NCBI RefSeq assembly: GCF_900635455.1
Contig: NZ_LR134116.1
Location: 3,038,001-3,102,000, forward strand
From: Yersinia intermedia
GTDB lineage: Bacteria; Pseudomonadota; Gammaproteobacteria; Enterobacterales; Enterobacteriaceae
Length of the DNA: 64,000 bases
Direction: 5' to 3'
Program-made: the position numbers and the translations under genes
Notes under the pieces: generated by a model
Seen by the model: the letters and a program-made list of their open reading frames with translations, nothing else
The model's database searches: none
What the model was told of the DNA's origin: nothing
Shown: positions 37,006-46,081 of the stretch, piece by piece
Position numbering within the stretch: position 1 is the stretch's first letter
How the letters are laid out: every line of letters starts with the position of its first letter

Positions 37006-38136
37006 TCAATCTGTTAAGACATTTACCCAGCATCGTTCCTCGGCGGAGACGGCAATAGCATCCAATACTTTCGATACTTTCCATCCTTCTTCAAAATCTG
37101 GCCACATACGATCCCCGGCAGCAATACCGTTAATCAAATCGCGGATCTCGACCGTCTTTTGATCGTTGAAGCCAATGCCATGTCCTGCACTGACACAAAA
37201 AGCCGCATAGTCTGGATGCTGTGGCCCTGTAAGTAATGTTTTAAACCCTTGTCTGGCCTGTGGCTCATCATGGCGGTAGAGTTGTAATTCCGCCATCCGT
37301 TCTTGAGAATAACTGATCGCACCTTTAGTGCCGGTGACCACATATGTCAGCCCCATTTTGCGGCCACAAGCAATCCGCGACGTTTCTATGGTCCCCATTG
37401 CACCATTGGTAAAACGCACCAGTGCACTGGCCTGATCCTCATTCTCCACTGCCAAAAGCGATGACAGATCTTTCGGGTCGGGTCGTCGTCTGATGACCGT
37501 TTGCATATCACCACTAACACTCGCGATATCACCAACCAGATAATGAGCCATATTAACAATGTGTGCGGCTAAATCCCCCAAAGCCCCCAGACCCGCCTGT
37601 GCCTTGGTACAATGCCAGTCCAAAGGTGTAAGTGGGTCAGCCAGATAATCTTCATTATGAGTACCGTAAAAATGCACCACCTCACCAATCTCGCCGTTTG
37701 CAATAATCTCTCGTGCTAACTGACTCGTTGGGTTTTTCATATAATTGAAACCCACCAACGTTTTCACTCCTTTTGCCCTTGCTGCATCGACCATTTCTTT
37801 AGCATCGGCAGCACTAAGCGCCAGCGGCTTTTCTGAATAAACATGTTTGCCATGGCTAATTGCCGCCAGAGCCATCTCCTTATGCAAGAAATTTGGTGCA
37901 CAAATATCCACCACATCAATATCAGGATCGGCAACCAGTTTGCGCCAATCAGCGGTAGATCGGGAAAAACCAAATTCTGCGGCGCGTTGTTGAGCCAATT
38001 CAGGGGTGACTTCGGCCAACATCTCTAATACTGGCTGCCCCTTGAGTGGAAAAACAGTCGCGACCTGCGCGTAAGCAATGGCATGACAACGGCCGATATA
38101 ACCAGTACCAATAAGGCCAATTCGAACTTTTCTCAT
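37006..38136 (-). CDS. Gfo/Idh/MocA family oxidoreductase
   Basis: A 376-residue NAD(P)-dependent sugar or inositol dehydrogenase-like protein. The Rossmann motif GLIGTGYIGRCHA is at 7-19. The family's EKP triad is E102-K103-P104 (YSEKPLALS). The catalytic C-terminal domain includes GLGALGDLAAHIVNMAHYLVGD with the expected Asp and His. The substrate may be a sugar, amino sugar or inositol derivative; no carbohydrate genes sit next to it to decide. Confidence 0.88.
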   Translation of the reverse strand: MRKVRIGLIGTGYIGRCHAIAYAQVATVFPLKGQPVLEMLAEVTPELAQQRAAEFGFSRSTADWRKLVADPDIDVVDICAPNFLHKEMALAAISHGKHVYSEKPLALSAADAKEMVDAARAKGVKTLVGFNYMKNPTSQLAREIIANGEIGEVVHFYGTHNEDYLADPLTPLDWHCTKAQAGLGALGDLAAHIVNMAHYLVGDIASVSGDMQTVIRRRPDPKDLSSLLAVENEDQASALVRFTNGAMGTIETSRIACGRKMGLTYVVTGTKGAISYSQERMAELQLYRHDEPQARQGFKTLLTGPQHPDYAAFCVSAGHGIGFNDQKTVEIRDLINGIAAGDRMWPDFEEGWKVSKVLDAIAVSAEERCWVNVLTD

Positions 38137-38526
38137 TTTATTCCCCTTACCTGTTTATAAATTAAAGCCCCGAGAAAGCAGCCTTATTTGGCAATGGTTA
38201 TACGAAATTAAAATTTCACCATCAAGCTAAAATGAAATTAAAAGTTATTTTTTGCGAGGCGCCACGAAGAAAACAGTAAAGTTAATGAAAGCGTACATAA
38301 GCAGGATACTTATATCAGCACCCAGCTCACAGATAGCACTCCAAACTCAATAATTGATTATAAATTTTTACTATGTAATTTTTTGAATAATAAATTTCAA
38401 TAAATGCGAGGCGTTACGCATCATTAGCAAGTCGGGGTTTCAATAGCGTAATTTCGTTATATAGTGGGTACCAAGATGAAGCGATAAATCCCATCGCTCC
38501 TTTATAATGTTGACAGGTAACTTGCT
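38137..38526. other. Intergenic region between divergent genes
   Basis: 390 bp, AT-rich, between the Gfo/Idh/MocA gene and sseA. It must hold both promoters. I see no ORF, RNA gene or long repeat. Confidence 0.4.
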
Positions 38527-39381
38527 ATGAACTCATCTTTTCTGGTTACACCACAATGGCTGGCAGAACACACTAATGATACCGATATCGTTATTCTGGA
38601 TGCCAGAATGTCACCGCCGGGATTGATACCTAAAAGAGACATTCAGGCTGAGTTCGAGCAAGGGCATATCCCAGGAGCCGTTTACTTTGATATTGATGAA
38701 ATTGCAGACAACAGCACTGAATTGCCGCATATGCTGCCATCGCCACAGGAATTCAGTGAGAGGGTTGGTCAATTAGGGATCAGTGAACAGCATGTTCTCG
38801 TGATTTATGACGATGGTAACCTGTTTTCCGCACCACGCGTTTGGTGGACGTTCCGTACTTTTGGCGCCAAAAATGTGCGTATATTGGCCGGTGGTGTCAA
38901 CGGATGGCGGCAAGCGGGCTATGCATTAGAAAGCGGCCAGGCAAAACCAACCCCGCAAGTGTTCAAGGTGGCCTTTAATAGTGCTGCGGTCAAAAGCGTT
39001 GATGAGGTTGTCGCCGTACTGGGAAATAGTGAAGTACAAATTATAGATGCCCGGCCAGCCAGCAGATTTAAAGCCCAAGAACCAGAGCCTCGGCCTGGTC
39101 TGCGCCTTGGCCGTATCCCCGGCAGTATTAATGTCCCGTGGGGGAGCATGGTAGAAAATGGTAATCTGAAATCGCCACAAGCACTGGCAAGTATTTTTGC
39201 CGCTCAAGGCGTGGATTTAACCAAGCCCATTATTACCAGTTGTGGTTCTGGCGTAACAGCCGCAGTGGTGGCTCTGGGGCTGGCGGCAGTAAATGCACCA
39301 TCGATATCACTCTATGATGGTTCTTGGGCACAATGGGGAGCATCCGATTCACTGCCTATCGAAGAGACACGCCTCCCATAA
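38527..39381 (+). CDS. sseA: 3-mercaptopyruvate sulfurtransferase SseA
   Basis: A 284-residue two-domain rhodanese-fold enzyme that transfers sulfur from 3-mercaptopyruvate to acceptors such as cyanide or thiols. The catalytic loop is CGSGVTAA with Cys239; the CG(S/T)GVT form marks mercaptopyruvate sulfurtransferases rather than thiosulfate sulfurtransferases. The inactive N-terminal domain has LDARMSPPG and DIDEIADNSTELPHMLPS. Length is close to E. coli SseA (281). Convergent with urtE, 7 bp between stops. Confidence 0.94.
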   Translation: MNSSFLVTPQWLAEHTNDTDIVILDARMSPPGLIPKRDIQAEFEQGHIPGAVYFDIDEIADNSTELPHMLPSPQEFSERVGQLGISEQHVLVIYDDGNLFSAPRVWWTFRTFGAKNVRILAGGVNGWRQAGYALESGQAKPTPQVFKVAFNSAAVKSVDEVVAVLGNSEVQIIDARPASRFKAQEPEPRPGLRLGRIPGSINVPWGSMVENGNLKSPQALASIFAAQGVDLTKPIITSCGSGVTAAVVALGLAAVNAPSISLYDGSWAQWGASDSLPIEETRLP

Positions 39382-39388
39382 GAGTCCA

Positions 39389-40087
39389 TCAGATAGCAAC
39401 CAAGCCACGGACACCGTCTAGCTCCATGTCAGTACCGTGGCCACGCTGGATAATTTTGCCGCGGGACATCACTAAATAGTTATCTGCCAGCTCTGCGGCA
39501 AAATCATAAAACTGCTCAACCAATAAGATAGCCATATCCCCTTGAGCAGCCAGTTTTTTGATAACTACACCTATCTCTTTGATAACAGAGGGTTGAATTC
39601 CCTCAGTTGGCTCATCCAAAATGAGCAAACGAGGCTGGCAAGCCAAAGCACGCCCAATCGCCAACTGCTGCTGCTGCCCGCCAGATAGATCCCCGCCACG
39701 GCGATGTCTCATGTCGTGTAACACTGGGAATAGCTGATAAATACTCTCGGGTACCACCTTGCTCTGAGCGCCAGGAAAACGCGAAAGCCCCAATAGAATG
39801 TTCTCTTCAACCGTTAATCTGGGGAAGATTTCCCTGCCTTGTGGTACATAAGCAATGCCTCCTTTCACCCGTTGGTGTGGTGACTGATGGCTAATGTTTT
39901 TACCTTCCCATGTAATGCTACCGTTTTTGACCGGCACAAGTCCCATCAAGCATTTGAGTAACGTCGTTTTACCCACGCCATTACGGCCCAATAAGCAAGT
40001 AACCTCACCTATTGCAGCCTCGAATGACAAGCCACGCAAGATATGGCTGCCACCATAATATTGATCAAGTTCATTCACTTGCAGCAT
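39389..40087 (-). CDS. urtE: Urea ABC transporter ATP-binding subunit UrtE
   Basis: A 232-residue LivF-like ATPase: Walker A GRNGVGKTT, signature LSGGQQQQ, Walker B LLILDEPTEGIQPS, switch VEQFYDF. The EGIQPSVI stretch is typical of UrtE. It is the last gene of urtABCDE, a high-affinity importer of urea. It follows urtD after 88 bp, a wider gap than elsewhere in the operon. Confidence 0.93.
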   Translation of the reverse strand: MLQVNELDQYYGGSHILRGLSFEAAIGEVTCLLGRNGVGKTTLLKCLMGLVPVKNGSITWEGKNISHQSPHQRVKGGIAYVPQGREIFPRLTVEENILLGLSRFPGAQSKVVPESIYQLFPVLHDMRHRRGGDLSGGQQQQLAIGRALACQPRLLILDEPTEGIQPSVIKEIGVVIKKLAAQGDMAILLVEQFYDFAAELADNYLVMSRGKIIQRGHGTDMELDGVRGLVAI

Positions 40088-40175
40088 ATATTGCCCCCAA
40101 ATAGCCAGTTAACTGTTAGTCACCAAAACCCAATCACGTGATATAGAAGGAGAAACAATACCGAGTCAGAGCGGC

Positions 40176-41012
40176 TCAGCGCCCCAAATATACCTCGATC
40201 ACTTGCTCGTTGGCCTGCACCTCTGCCAATGACCCCTCGGCCAACACCTGGCCCTGATGCAACACCGTGACATGATCAGCAATAGTCTCGACGAACCCCA
40301 TATCGTGCTCCACGACCATCAGTGAATGCTTCCCGGCTAATTGATTAAACAACTCGGCGGTATAGGCGGTCTCAGCATCGGTCATCCCGGCGGCTGGCTC
40401 GTCTAACAGTAGTAAATGGGGGTCTTGTACCAATAACATCCCAATTTCAAGAAACTGCTTTTGACCATGAGATAACATGCCAGCCTGCCGCTGTCGCATC
40501 TCACTAAGGCGTAACATAGTAAGCGTTTCATCAATTTGATCCCGTTGCTCACTGTTCAACTTGGCGCGCAGGCTGGCCCAAACTGTCTTGGTGCTTTTTT
40601 GCGCCAATTCAAGGTTTTCAAAGACACTAAGCGCTTCAAATACCGTCGGTTTCTGGAATTTTCGGCCGATCCCTGCTTGAGCAATCTCTATCGTATTCAT
40701 CATTGAGAGATCATGATGTTGGTCATAAGTCATTTTACCGGTCTGGGGACGCGTTTTACCGGTTATCACATCCATCAGCGTGGTTTTACCTGCACCATTC
40801 GGGCCAATAATGCAACGCAGCTCGCCAACACCTATTTGCAATGAGAGATCACGCAAGGCATGAAAACCATCAAAACTGACATTGATATTTTCGAGGGTTA
40901 ATACCGGGTCTCTTTGCTGGCGATATTTGTCTGCCGCATGCTCTAACGCACCAGGTTCTTGAGCAATTATCTCGGGATAAATCAGTTGTTCCGTAATTTG
41001 AAACCGGCTCAT
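40176..41012 (-). CDS. urtD: Urea ABC transporter ATP-binding protein UrtD
   Basis: A 278-residue LivG-like ATPase: Walker A GPNGAGKTT, signature LSHGQKQ, Walker B LLLLDEPAAGMTDAE, switch VEHDMGFV. The LSHGQKQFLEIGM and AAGMTDAET forms are characteristic of UrtD. The ATG at 41012 (MSRFQITEQL) overlaps the urtC stop as ATGA; the frame extends 30 codons upstream inside urtC, which is not real coding. Confidence 0.94.
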   Translation of the reverse strand: MSRFQITEQLIYPEIIAQEPGALEHAADKYRQQRDPVLTLENINVSFDGFHALRDLSLQIGVGELRCIIGPNGAGKTTLMDVITGKTRPQTGKMTYDQHHDLSMMNTIEIAQAGIGRKFQKPTVFEALSVFENLELAQKSTKTVWASLRAKLNSEQRDQIDETLTMLRLSEMRQRQAGMLSHGQKQFLEIGMLLVQDPHLLLLDEPAAGMTDAETAYTAELFNQLAGKHSLMVVEHDMGFVETIADHVTVLHQGQVLAEGSLAEVQANEQVIEVYLGR

Positions 41013-42085
41013 TTGTCTTTCCCCCGCCGCAGTAACCCGATAACCCCCTTGGGTAAGAACAACGTAACCAAGATAAATATCAATCCGAGGAAGAATTGCC
41101 AATATTCTGGCATTGCCATGGTGAACCAGCTTTTTGCGCCATTGACAACTCCAGCCCCTAATACCGGGCCTATTAATGTCCCGCGCCCACCAAGAGCAAC
41201 CCAGATTGCGGCTTCAATAGAGTTGGTTGGCGACATTTCACTTGGATTGATGATACCAACCTGAGGCACATACAATGCCCCCGCCAGAGCACAGAGTACC
41301 GCTGATAATGTCCAGACAAACAGTTTAAAACCTTTCGGATCATAGCCACAAAATGTCAGACGATTTTCAGCATCACGCACGGCGGTCAGCACTCGCCCAA
41401 ATTTGGTGCGGGCCAACGCAAAACCCATAACCAAACTGGCGATTAACAAAGTGAGTGTGGCCAGAAACAGGGCAATACGGGTAGAGGTTGCCGATACCGG
41501 GAAGCCCAGCATGGTGGTAAACCCAGTGAAACCATTGTTACCGCCAAAGCCCGTTTCATTACGGAAAAACAGTAACATCCCCGCGTAAGTCAGCGCCTGC
41601 GTCATGATAGAAAAATAGACACCCTTTATTTTGGAACGAAAGGCGAAATATCCAAAAATAAAAGCCAGTAAACCGGGAACCAAGACGATCAGGCACAATG
41701 CCCAAATAAAATATTGGCTGCCACTCCAAAACCACGGCAACTCAGACCAGGATAGAAAAGACATGAATGCTGGCAAACCATCACCTGCCGCCTGACGCAT
41801 CAGATACATGCCCATGGCATAACCACCCAGTGCGAAAAATAGGCCATGACCAAGGGACAGTAATCCGGCATATCCCCATACCAGATCAAGTGCGATAGCC
41901 ACTACTGCATAGCATAGGATCTTACCGATAAGCGTTAAGGTATAGGTTGATATTGCGAGTGGATTATCCGCTGGCAGCAGTGCTAAAAAAGGCAGAATAA
42001 TCAGCACAGTAACAGCCACAGCACCTAGTGACAAACTGATGACAGGTGCTTTTTGCGTCAAGGTTATCGCTAAAGGTTGATTCAT
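41009..42085 (-). CDS. urtC: Urea ABC transporter permease UrtC
   Basis: A 358-residue LivM-like inner-membrane permease with eight to ten hydrophobic segments. Typical stretches are DLVWGYAGLLSLGHGLFFALGGYAMGMYL and GRVLTAVRDAENRLTFCGYDPKGFK. It pairs with UrtB to form the urea channel. Its ATG overlaps the urtB stop by one base (TAATG), and its stop overlaps urtD by four. Confidence 0.94.
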   Translation of the reverse strand: MNQPLAITLTQKAPVISLSLGAVAVTVLIILPFLALLPADNPLAISTYTLTLIGKILCYAVVAIALDLVWGYAGLLSLGHGLFFALGGYAMGMYLMRQAAGDGLPAFMSFLSWSELPWFWSGSQYFIWALCLIVLVPGLLAFIFGYFAFRSKIKGVYFSIMTQALTYAGMLLFFRNETGFGGNNGFTGFTTMLGFPVSATSTRIALFLATLTLLIASLVMGFALARTKFGRVLTAVRDAENRLTFCGYDPKGFKLFVWTLSAVLCALAGALYVPQVGIINPSEMSPTNSIEAAIWVALGGRGTLIGPVLGAGVVNGAKSWFTMAMPEYWQFFLGLIFILVTLFLPKGVIGLLRRGKDK

Positions 42086-43686
42086 TAATCACTCACCCTG
42101 CCCTTGAGGGCAAACAGACCCTGCGGCCGCTTTTGAATAAACAAGATGATCAGCACTAAAATCAAAATTTTACCTAACACTGCGCCAATCTGCGGTTCCA
42201 AAATTTTATTCAGCATGCCTAACCCGAGTGCCGCAACAACACTCCCCGCCAGTTGCCCGACACCACCGAGCACAACAACCAAGAAGGAATCGATGATGTA
42301 GCCCTGCCCTAATTCCGGGCCAACATTTCCCAGTTGTGACAAGGCAACACCGCCTAACCCGGCAATACCCGAACCAAGACCAAAAGCCAGCATATCAACC
42401 CTGCCGGTTGCCACCCCACAGCAAGCAGCCATGGCTCGATTCTGCGTCACTGCCCGTACCTGTAGGCCGAGGCGGGTTTTATTTAGCAACAGCCAGGTGA
42501 GTAACAGAACAATGATCACAAATGCGATAACGGCGATGCGATTCCATGGCAAAACCAGATTCGGCAAAATCTGTACCCCGCTAGATAGCCACGCAGGGTT
42601 TGCAACTTCCAAGTTTTGCGCGCCAAAAATCATACGCACACTCTGAATCAGCATTAGGCTGATTCCCCAGGTTGCCAACAGGGTTTCCAGCGGGCGGCCA
42701 TAAAGGTGCCGAATTACCGTTCGCTCTAAAGCCATGCCGATTCCAGCCGTAATAAAGAACGCGACTGGCAAGGCGACCAATGGATAGAGAGCCAACCAAT
42801 GGGGAGCTAACTGCTGAAACAAAGATTGCACCACGTAAGCTGAATAGGCCCCTAACATCAGCATTTCACCATGGGCCATATTGATAACACCCAATAGACC
42901 ATAAGTGATGGCTAACCCAAGAGCTGCTAACAACAAGATAGAACCTAGTGATAACCCGCTGAAGACCTGCCCAATGATATCCCCAACCATCAACCGATTT
43001 TGTACCTGTTTCAGGCTACTGACTGCCGCCGCACGTACTTGTACATCAGGCTCGGTTTTAGCATCGGTTAAACTTTGCAAACGAGATTGGGTCTGTGGCG
43101 AACCTGATTGTCCGAGCAATTGCACGGCCTTCAGGCGTACTAAAGGGTTGCTATCGGTCAGTTGTAAATTAGCTAAGGCAATACTTAGCGCCTCTTTGAC
43201 TTTGCTGTCCGTTTCCAATTTAAGGCGCTGATTAAGTAACGGTAATTGATCACTTTGCGCTTGCTGCTGTAACTCCAGTGCCGCTTGCAAGCGCACTGAT
43301 TCATCTTCACTTGCCAGCCGTTGAGCCGTCAGTGCATTAGCAATAAGAATACGTAAGCGGTTATTGAGCCAGATTTTCTTTGGTGTACCGACAGGTTGTA
43401 ACTGCCCTTCCAGCGGGGTGAAACTCTGATTATGCTGGACGAAGGCCTGCCCTGTGCTATCAACCACCAAGGTTTCCTGTTTCAGTGCTTGCAGTAAGGG
43501 TAATCGGCTAGCATCCGGTTCGGTCGCCCATTGCTGCAACATAGTGGCTTGCTGTGAACGATTAGCCACAGCAAAATCATGGGCTGGCCCCGCTGTTGCC
43601 AAGGTTGAAAAACTCAGTAACAGGCCTATCAGCGGCCTGAGCAAAAAATTGACTGCTCTACTCCAAACAGGAATTAACGATTTCAT
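42085..43686 (-). CDS. urtB: Urea ABC transporter permease UrtB
   Basis: A 533-residue protein. The C-terminal ~290 residues are a LivH-like permease (GLSLGSILLLAALGLAITYGLLGVINMAHGEMLMLGAY). The N-terminal ~230 residues hold a signal-like helix and a helical periplasmic region with repeated LLQALKQE/LRLQAALELQQQA segments resembling HEAT repeats, as in proteobacterial UrtB. The ATG at 43686 (MKSLIPVW) follows GTGGG; earlier in-frame Met codons exist up to 43755. It lies 71 bp after urtA. Confidence 0.9.
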   Translation of the reverse strand: MKSLIPVWSRAVNFLLRPLIGLLLSFSTLATAGPAHDFAVANRSQQATMLQQWATEPDASRLPLLQALKQETLVVDSTGQAFVQHNQSFTPLEGQLQPVGTPKKIWLNNRLRILIANALTAQRLASEDESVRLQAALELQQQAQSDQLPLLNQRLKLETDSKVKEALSIALANLQLTDSNPLVRLKAVQLLGQSGSPQTQSRLQSLTDAKTEPDVQVRAAAVSSLKQVQNRLMVGDIIGQVFSGLSLGSILLLAALGLAITYGLLGVINMAHGEMLMLGAYSAYVVQSLFQQLAPHWLALYPLVALPVAFFITAGIGMALERTVIRHLYGRPLETLLATWGISLMLIQSVRMIFGAQNLEVANPAWLSSGVQILPNLVLPWNRIAVIAFVIIVLLLTWLLLNKTRLGLQVRAVTQNRAMAACCGVATGRVDMLAFGLGSGIAGLGGVALSQLGNVGPELGQGYIIDSFLVVVLGGVGQLAGSVVAALGLGMLNKILEPQIGAVLGKILILVLIILFIQKRPQGLFALKGRVSD

Positions 43687-43757
43687 AGGCCCACTCATCA
43701 CTGATATGTGGCAAAAAAGATCCAGAACCAACAAAACCTGGCCCTGGAGAGTCATCG

Positions 43758-45026
43758 CTACTGAGTGCTTTTCACTGGATGATCCGGTTTCTTGTCATTT
43801 CCGGCGATGAACGGGCTCCATGGCTGAGCACGAATTGGCGTATCAGTTTGCCATACCACGTTGAACTGCCCGTTAGCCTCAATTTCGCCAATCATCACCG
43901 GTTTGTGTAGATGGTGATTCGTCTTATCCATTGTCAGCGTAAATCCTGATGGTGCTGGATAGGTTTGTCCAGCCATCGCAGCACGAACCTTATCCACATC
44001 GGTTGATTTGGCTTTTTCTACTGCCTGGGCCCACATGTGCATACCTACCCAGGTAGCTTCCATCGGGTCATTGGTGACAGCAGTATCTGCATTCGGCAAC
44101 TTATGTGCTTTGGCATAGGCTTTCCATTGTTCAACAAATGTCTTGTTAGTTGGATTATCCACCGATTGGAAGTAGTTCCAGGCGGCCAGATTCCCCACCA
44201 GTGGTTTGGTATCAATGCCACGCAGTTCCTCTTCCCCCACAGAGAATGCAATGACAGGTACATCAGTCGCTTTGATACCTTGGTTAGCTAACTCTTTGTA
44301 GAAGGGAACATTTGAATCGCCGTTGATGGTGGAAATAACGGCTGTTTTACCATCGGCAGAGAATTTCTTAATATTGCCCACAATAGTTTGGTAATCGCTA
44401 TAACCAAACGGGGTATAAATCTCTTCGATATCTTTATCCTGAATACCTTTGGTATGCAGGAAAGCACGTAGGATTTTATTGGTAGTGCGCGGGTAAACAT
44501 AATCAGTCCCTAACAGAATAAAACGTTTGGCACCGCCCCCATCTTCACTTAATAAGTATTCCACTGCGGGGATAGCCTGCTGGTTTGGTGCCGCGCCGGT
44601 ATAGAACACGTTGGGCGACATTTCCTCCCCCTCATACTGTACTGGGTAGAACAGTAGGCCATTTAATTCTTCAAATACCGGTAATACAGATTTACGCGAA
44701 ACCGACGTCCAGGCACCAAATACAACAGCGACTTTATCTTGTGTTAATAATTGCCGCGCTTTCTCGGCAAAGAGTGGCCAGTTAGATGCTGGGTCGACAA
44801 TAACGGGTTCCAGTTGTTTACCCAATACACCACCATGAGCATTGATATCATCAATACTCATCAAAGCCATATCTTTCAATGGCGTTTCAGAGATGGCCAT
44901 CGTACCGGACAACGAGTGCAAAATACCTACTTTGATGGTGTCGGCAGCCAGCGTGCCAAAAGCCACACCCATACTGATAACCGAAGCTGAAAGAGCAAAA
45001 ACCTTAATCAAGTTACGATGTTGCAT
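43758..45026 (-). CDS. urtA: Urea ABC transporter substrate-binding protein UrtA
   Basis: A 422-residue precursor of a periplasmic urea-binding protein (Peripla_BP_5/AmiC-like fold). The signal peptide ends near GTLAADT. Typical of UrtA are VGILHSLSGTMAISETPLKD, GAWTSVSRKSVLPVFEELNGLLFYPVQYEGEE, TGAAPNQQAIPAVEYL and the late YPAPSGFTLTMDKTNHHLHKPVMIGEI. The ATG at 45026 follows CAGAGG; the longer frame adds 11 codons without support. First gene of urtABCDE. Yersinia species carry urease, so the system may feed nitrogen and acid-resistance metabolism. Confidence 0.94.
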   Translation of the reverse strand: MQHRNLIKVFALSASVISMGVAFGTLAADTIKVGILHSLSGTMAISETPLKDMALMSIDDINAHGGVLGKQLEPVIVDPASNWPLFAEKARQLLTQDKVAVVFGAWTSVSRKSVLPVFEELNGLLFYPVQYEGEEMSPNVFYTGAAPNQQAIPAVEYLLSEDGGGAKRFILLGTDYVYPRTTNKILRAFLHTKGIQDKDIEEIYTPFGYSDYQTIVGNIKKFSADGKTAVISTINGDSNVPFYKELANQGIKATDVPVIAFSVGEEELRGIDTKPLVGNLAAWNYFQSVDNPTNKTFVEQWKAYAKAHKLPNADTAVTNDPMEATWVGMHMWAQAVEKAKSTDVDKVRAAMAGQTYPAPSGFTLTMDKTNHHLHKPVMIGEIEANGQFNVVWQTDTPIRAQPWSPFIAGNDKKPDHPVKSTQ

Positions 45027-45077
45027 AGCGTTAACCTCTGGTCGTTGAGTAAAACACACAAGATCGGATTACTCTGC

Positions 45078-45092
45078 GCAATCGCCATGCCA
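45078..45092 (-). promoter_or_regulatory. Sigma-54 promoter of urtABCDE
   Basis: On the minus strand TGGCATG-GCGA-TTGC fits the -24/-12 consensus (TGGCACG-N4-TTGC) with a single change and the correct GG-N10-GC spacing. It lies ~52 bp before the urtA ATG. Read directly from sequence. Confidence 0.78.
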
Positions 45093-45166
45093 GTTTTATA
45101 TCTTAATAATTTAATTGAAGATTATAGATAACGTGGCCAAATAAGCGGATAAACGGCCTAATTGTC

Positions 45167-45183
45167 TGCACCAATAATGCGCA
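45167..45183 (-). promoter_or_regulatory. NtrC-like binding site upstream of urtA
   Basis: TGCGCA-TTATT-GGTGCA (minus strand) matches the NtrC consensus TGCACC-N5-GGTGCA, with a perfect right half, about 75-90 bp upstream of the sigma-54 promoter. A second, more widely spaced TGCAC...GTGCA pair lies at 45185-45205. Confidence 0.65.
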
Positions 45184-45297
45184 ATGCACGGACACAGATA
45201 GTGCAACAATAAGAGGAAGTATGTGATTAGGTAATTAAAAAACAGAATGTGTTAATTCAGAGATTGGCGAGAAGAGTAGAGCTTAATTTTAACGAGA

Positions 45298-45326
45298 AAC
45301 AGGAGTGCCAAATTGCCACTCCTGTT
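45298..45326. terminator. Terminator between yehS and the urt regulatory region
   Basis: AACAGGAGTG / CACTCCTGTT, a perfect 10-bp stem with a 9-nt loop. T-rich on the plus side (TTGTTATT) and partly on the minus side. It should end yehS transcripts before the urt promoter. Confidence 0.7.
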
Positions 45327-45373
45327 TTGTTATTAATAATCTATATCAGATACTTATATCGATATGATCAATT

Positions 45374-45844
45374 TTACTTTTTAGGACCACGGATACGTAG
45401 CGTCAAACCTTTCAGGAAATAACGCAAAACCTGATCACCACATGGGCGGAAGTTTTTGCTGCCCTCTTTGCGGAACAGTGCATTTAGCTCAGGTTTGGAT
45501 ACTGGGAATTCAACCGCATTAAAGACATCGTGCATATCGGTATCTTTCAACTCAAATGCCACACGTAGTTTTTTCAATACAATATTGTTGGTAATGACTG
45601 GCTCTACCGCTGGGGCCGGGAACTTGTCATCTTTACCACGTCTAAAAAAGATCAAACCATTAAGGAAATGTGCCATTACCAGATCAGGGCAATCCTGATA
45701 ACCGGCCTCATCTTCTTTTTTAAGAAAATTAACGACATCCGCATTGTTCACTTCAAAATCAGCCAGCTTAATGATTTCTGCTATCTTGGTATCGTTTACG
45801 TTAAGCATGTAGCGAACACTACGGAGCACATCGTTGTTCATCAT
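45374..45844 (-). CDS. yehS: DUF1456 family protein YehS
   Basis: A 156-residue protein with two DUF1456 repeats: MLNVNDTKIAEII...FLKKEDEAGYQDCPD and LRVAFELKDTDMHDVF...FRKEGSKNFRPCGDQVLRYFLKGL. It matches E. coli YehS (156). Its function is unknown. It is monocistronic, upstream of urtABCDE on the same strand but separated by a terminator. Confidence 0.92.
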   Translation of the reverse strand: MMNNDVLRSVRYMLNVNDTKIAEIIKLADFEVNNADVVNFLKKEDEAGYQDCPDLVMAHFLNGLIFFRRGKDDKFPAPAVEPVITNNIVLKKLRVAFELKDTDMHDVFNAVEFPVSKPELNALFRKEGSKNFRPCGDQVLRYFLKGLTLRIRGPKK

Positions 45845-46081
45845 ATTACTGCCCTATTCCTATTATTTAGAGTAGACGTGCGCGAATATCGCAAGAAAAA
45901 CAAAAGGCTTCTTTCACGTCTAGCGGGCAGTATTGTATAGATTTACGTTGATTTTCTCAATGCAAATCTGATTAATGCGAAAAGTATGCATTCCGATAAA
46001 ATAAACAAAAACCAATAATAAGGCAACTTGGAAGACCACGATAAATTAAATATTTTCTTCATCTTTCCATGCAACTAAATA

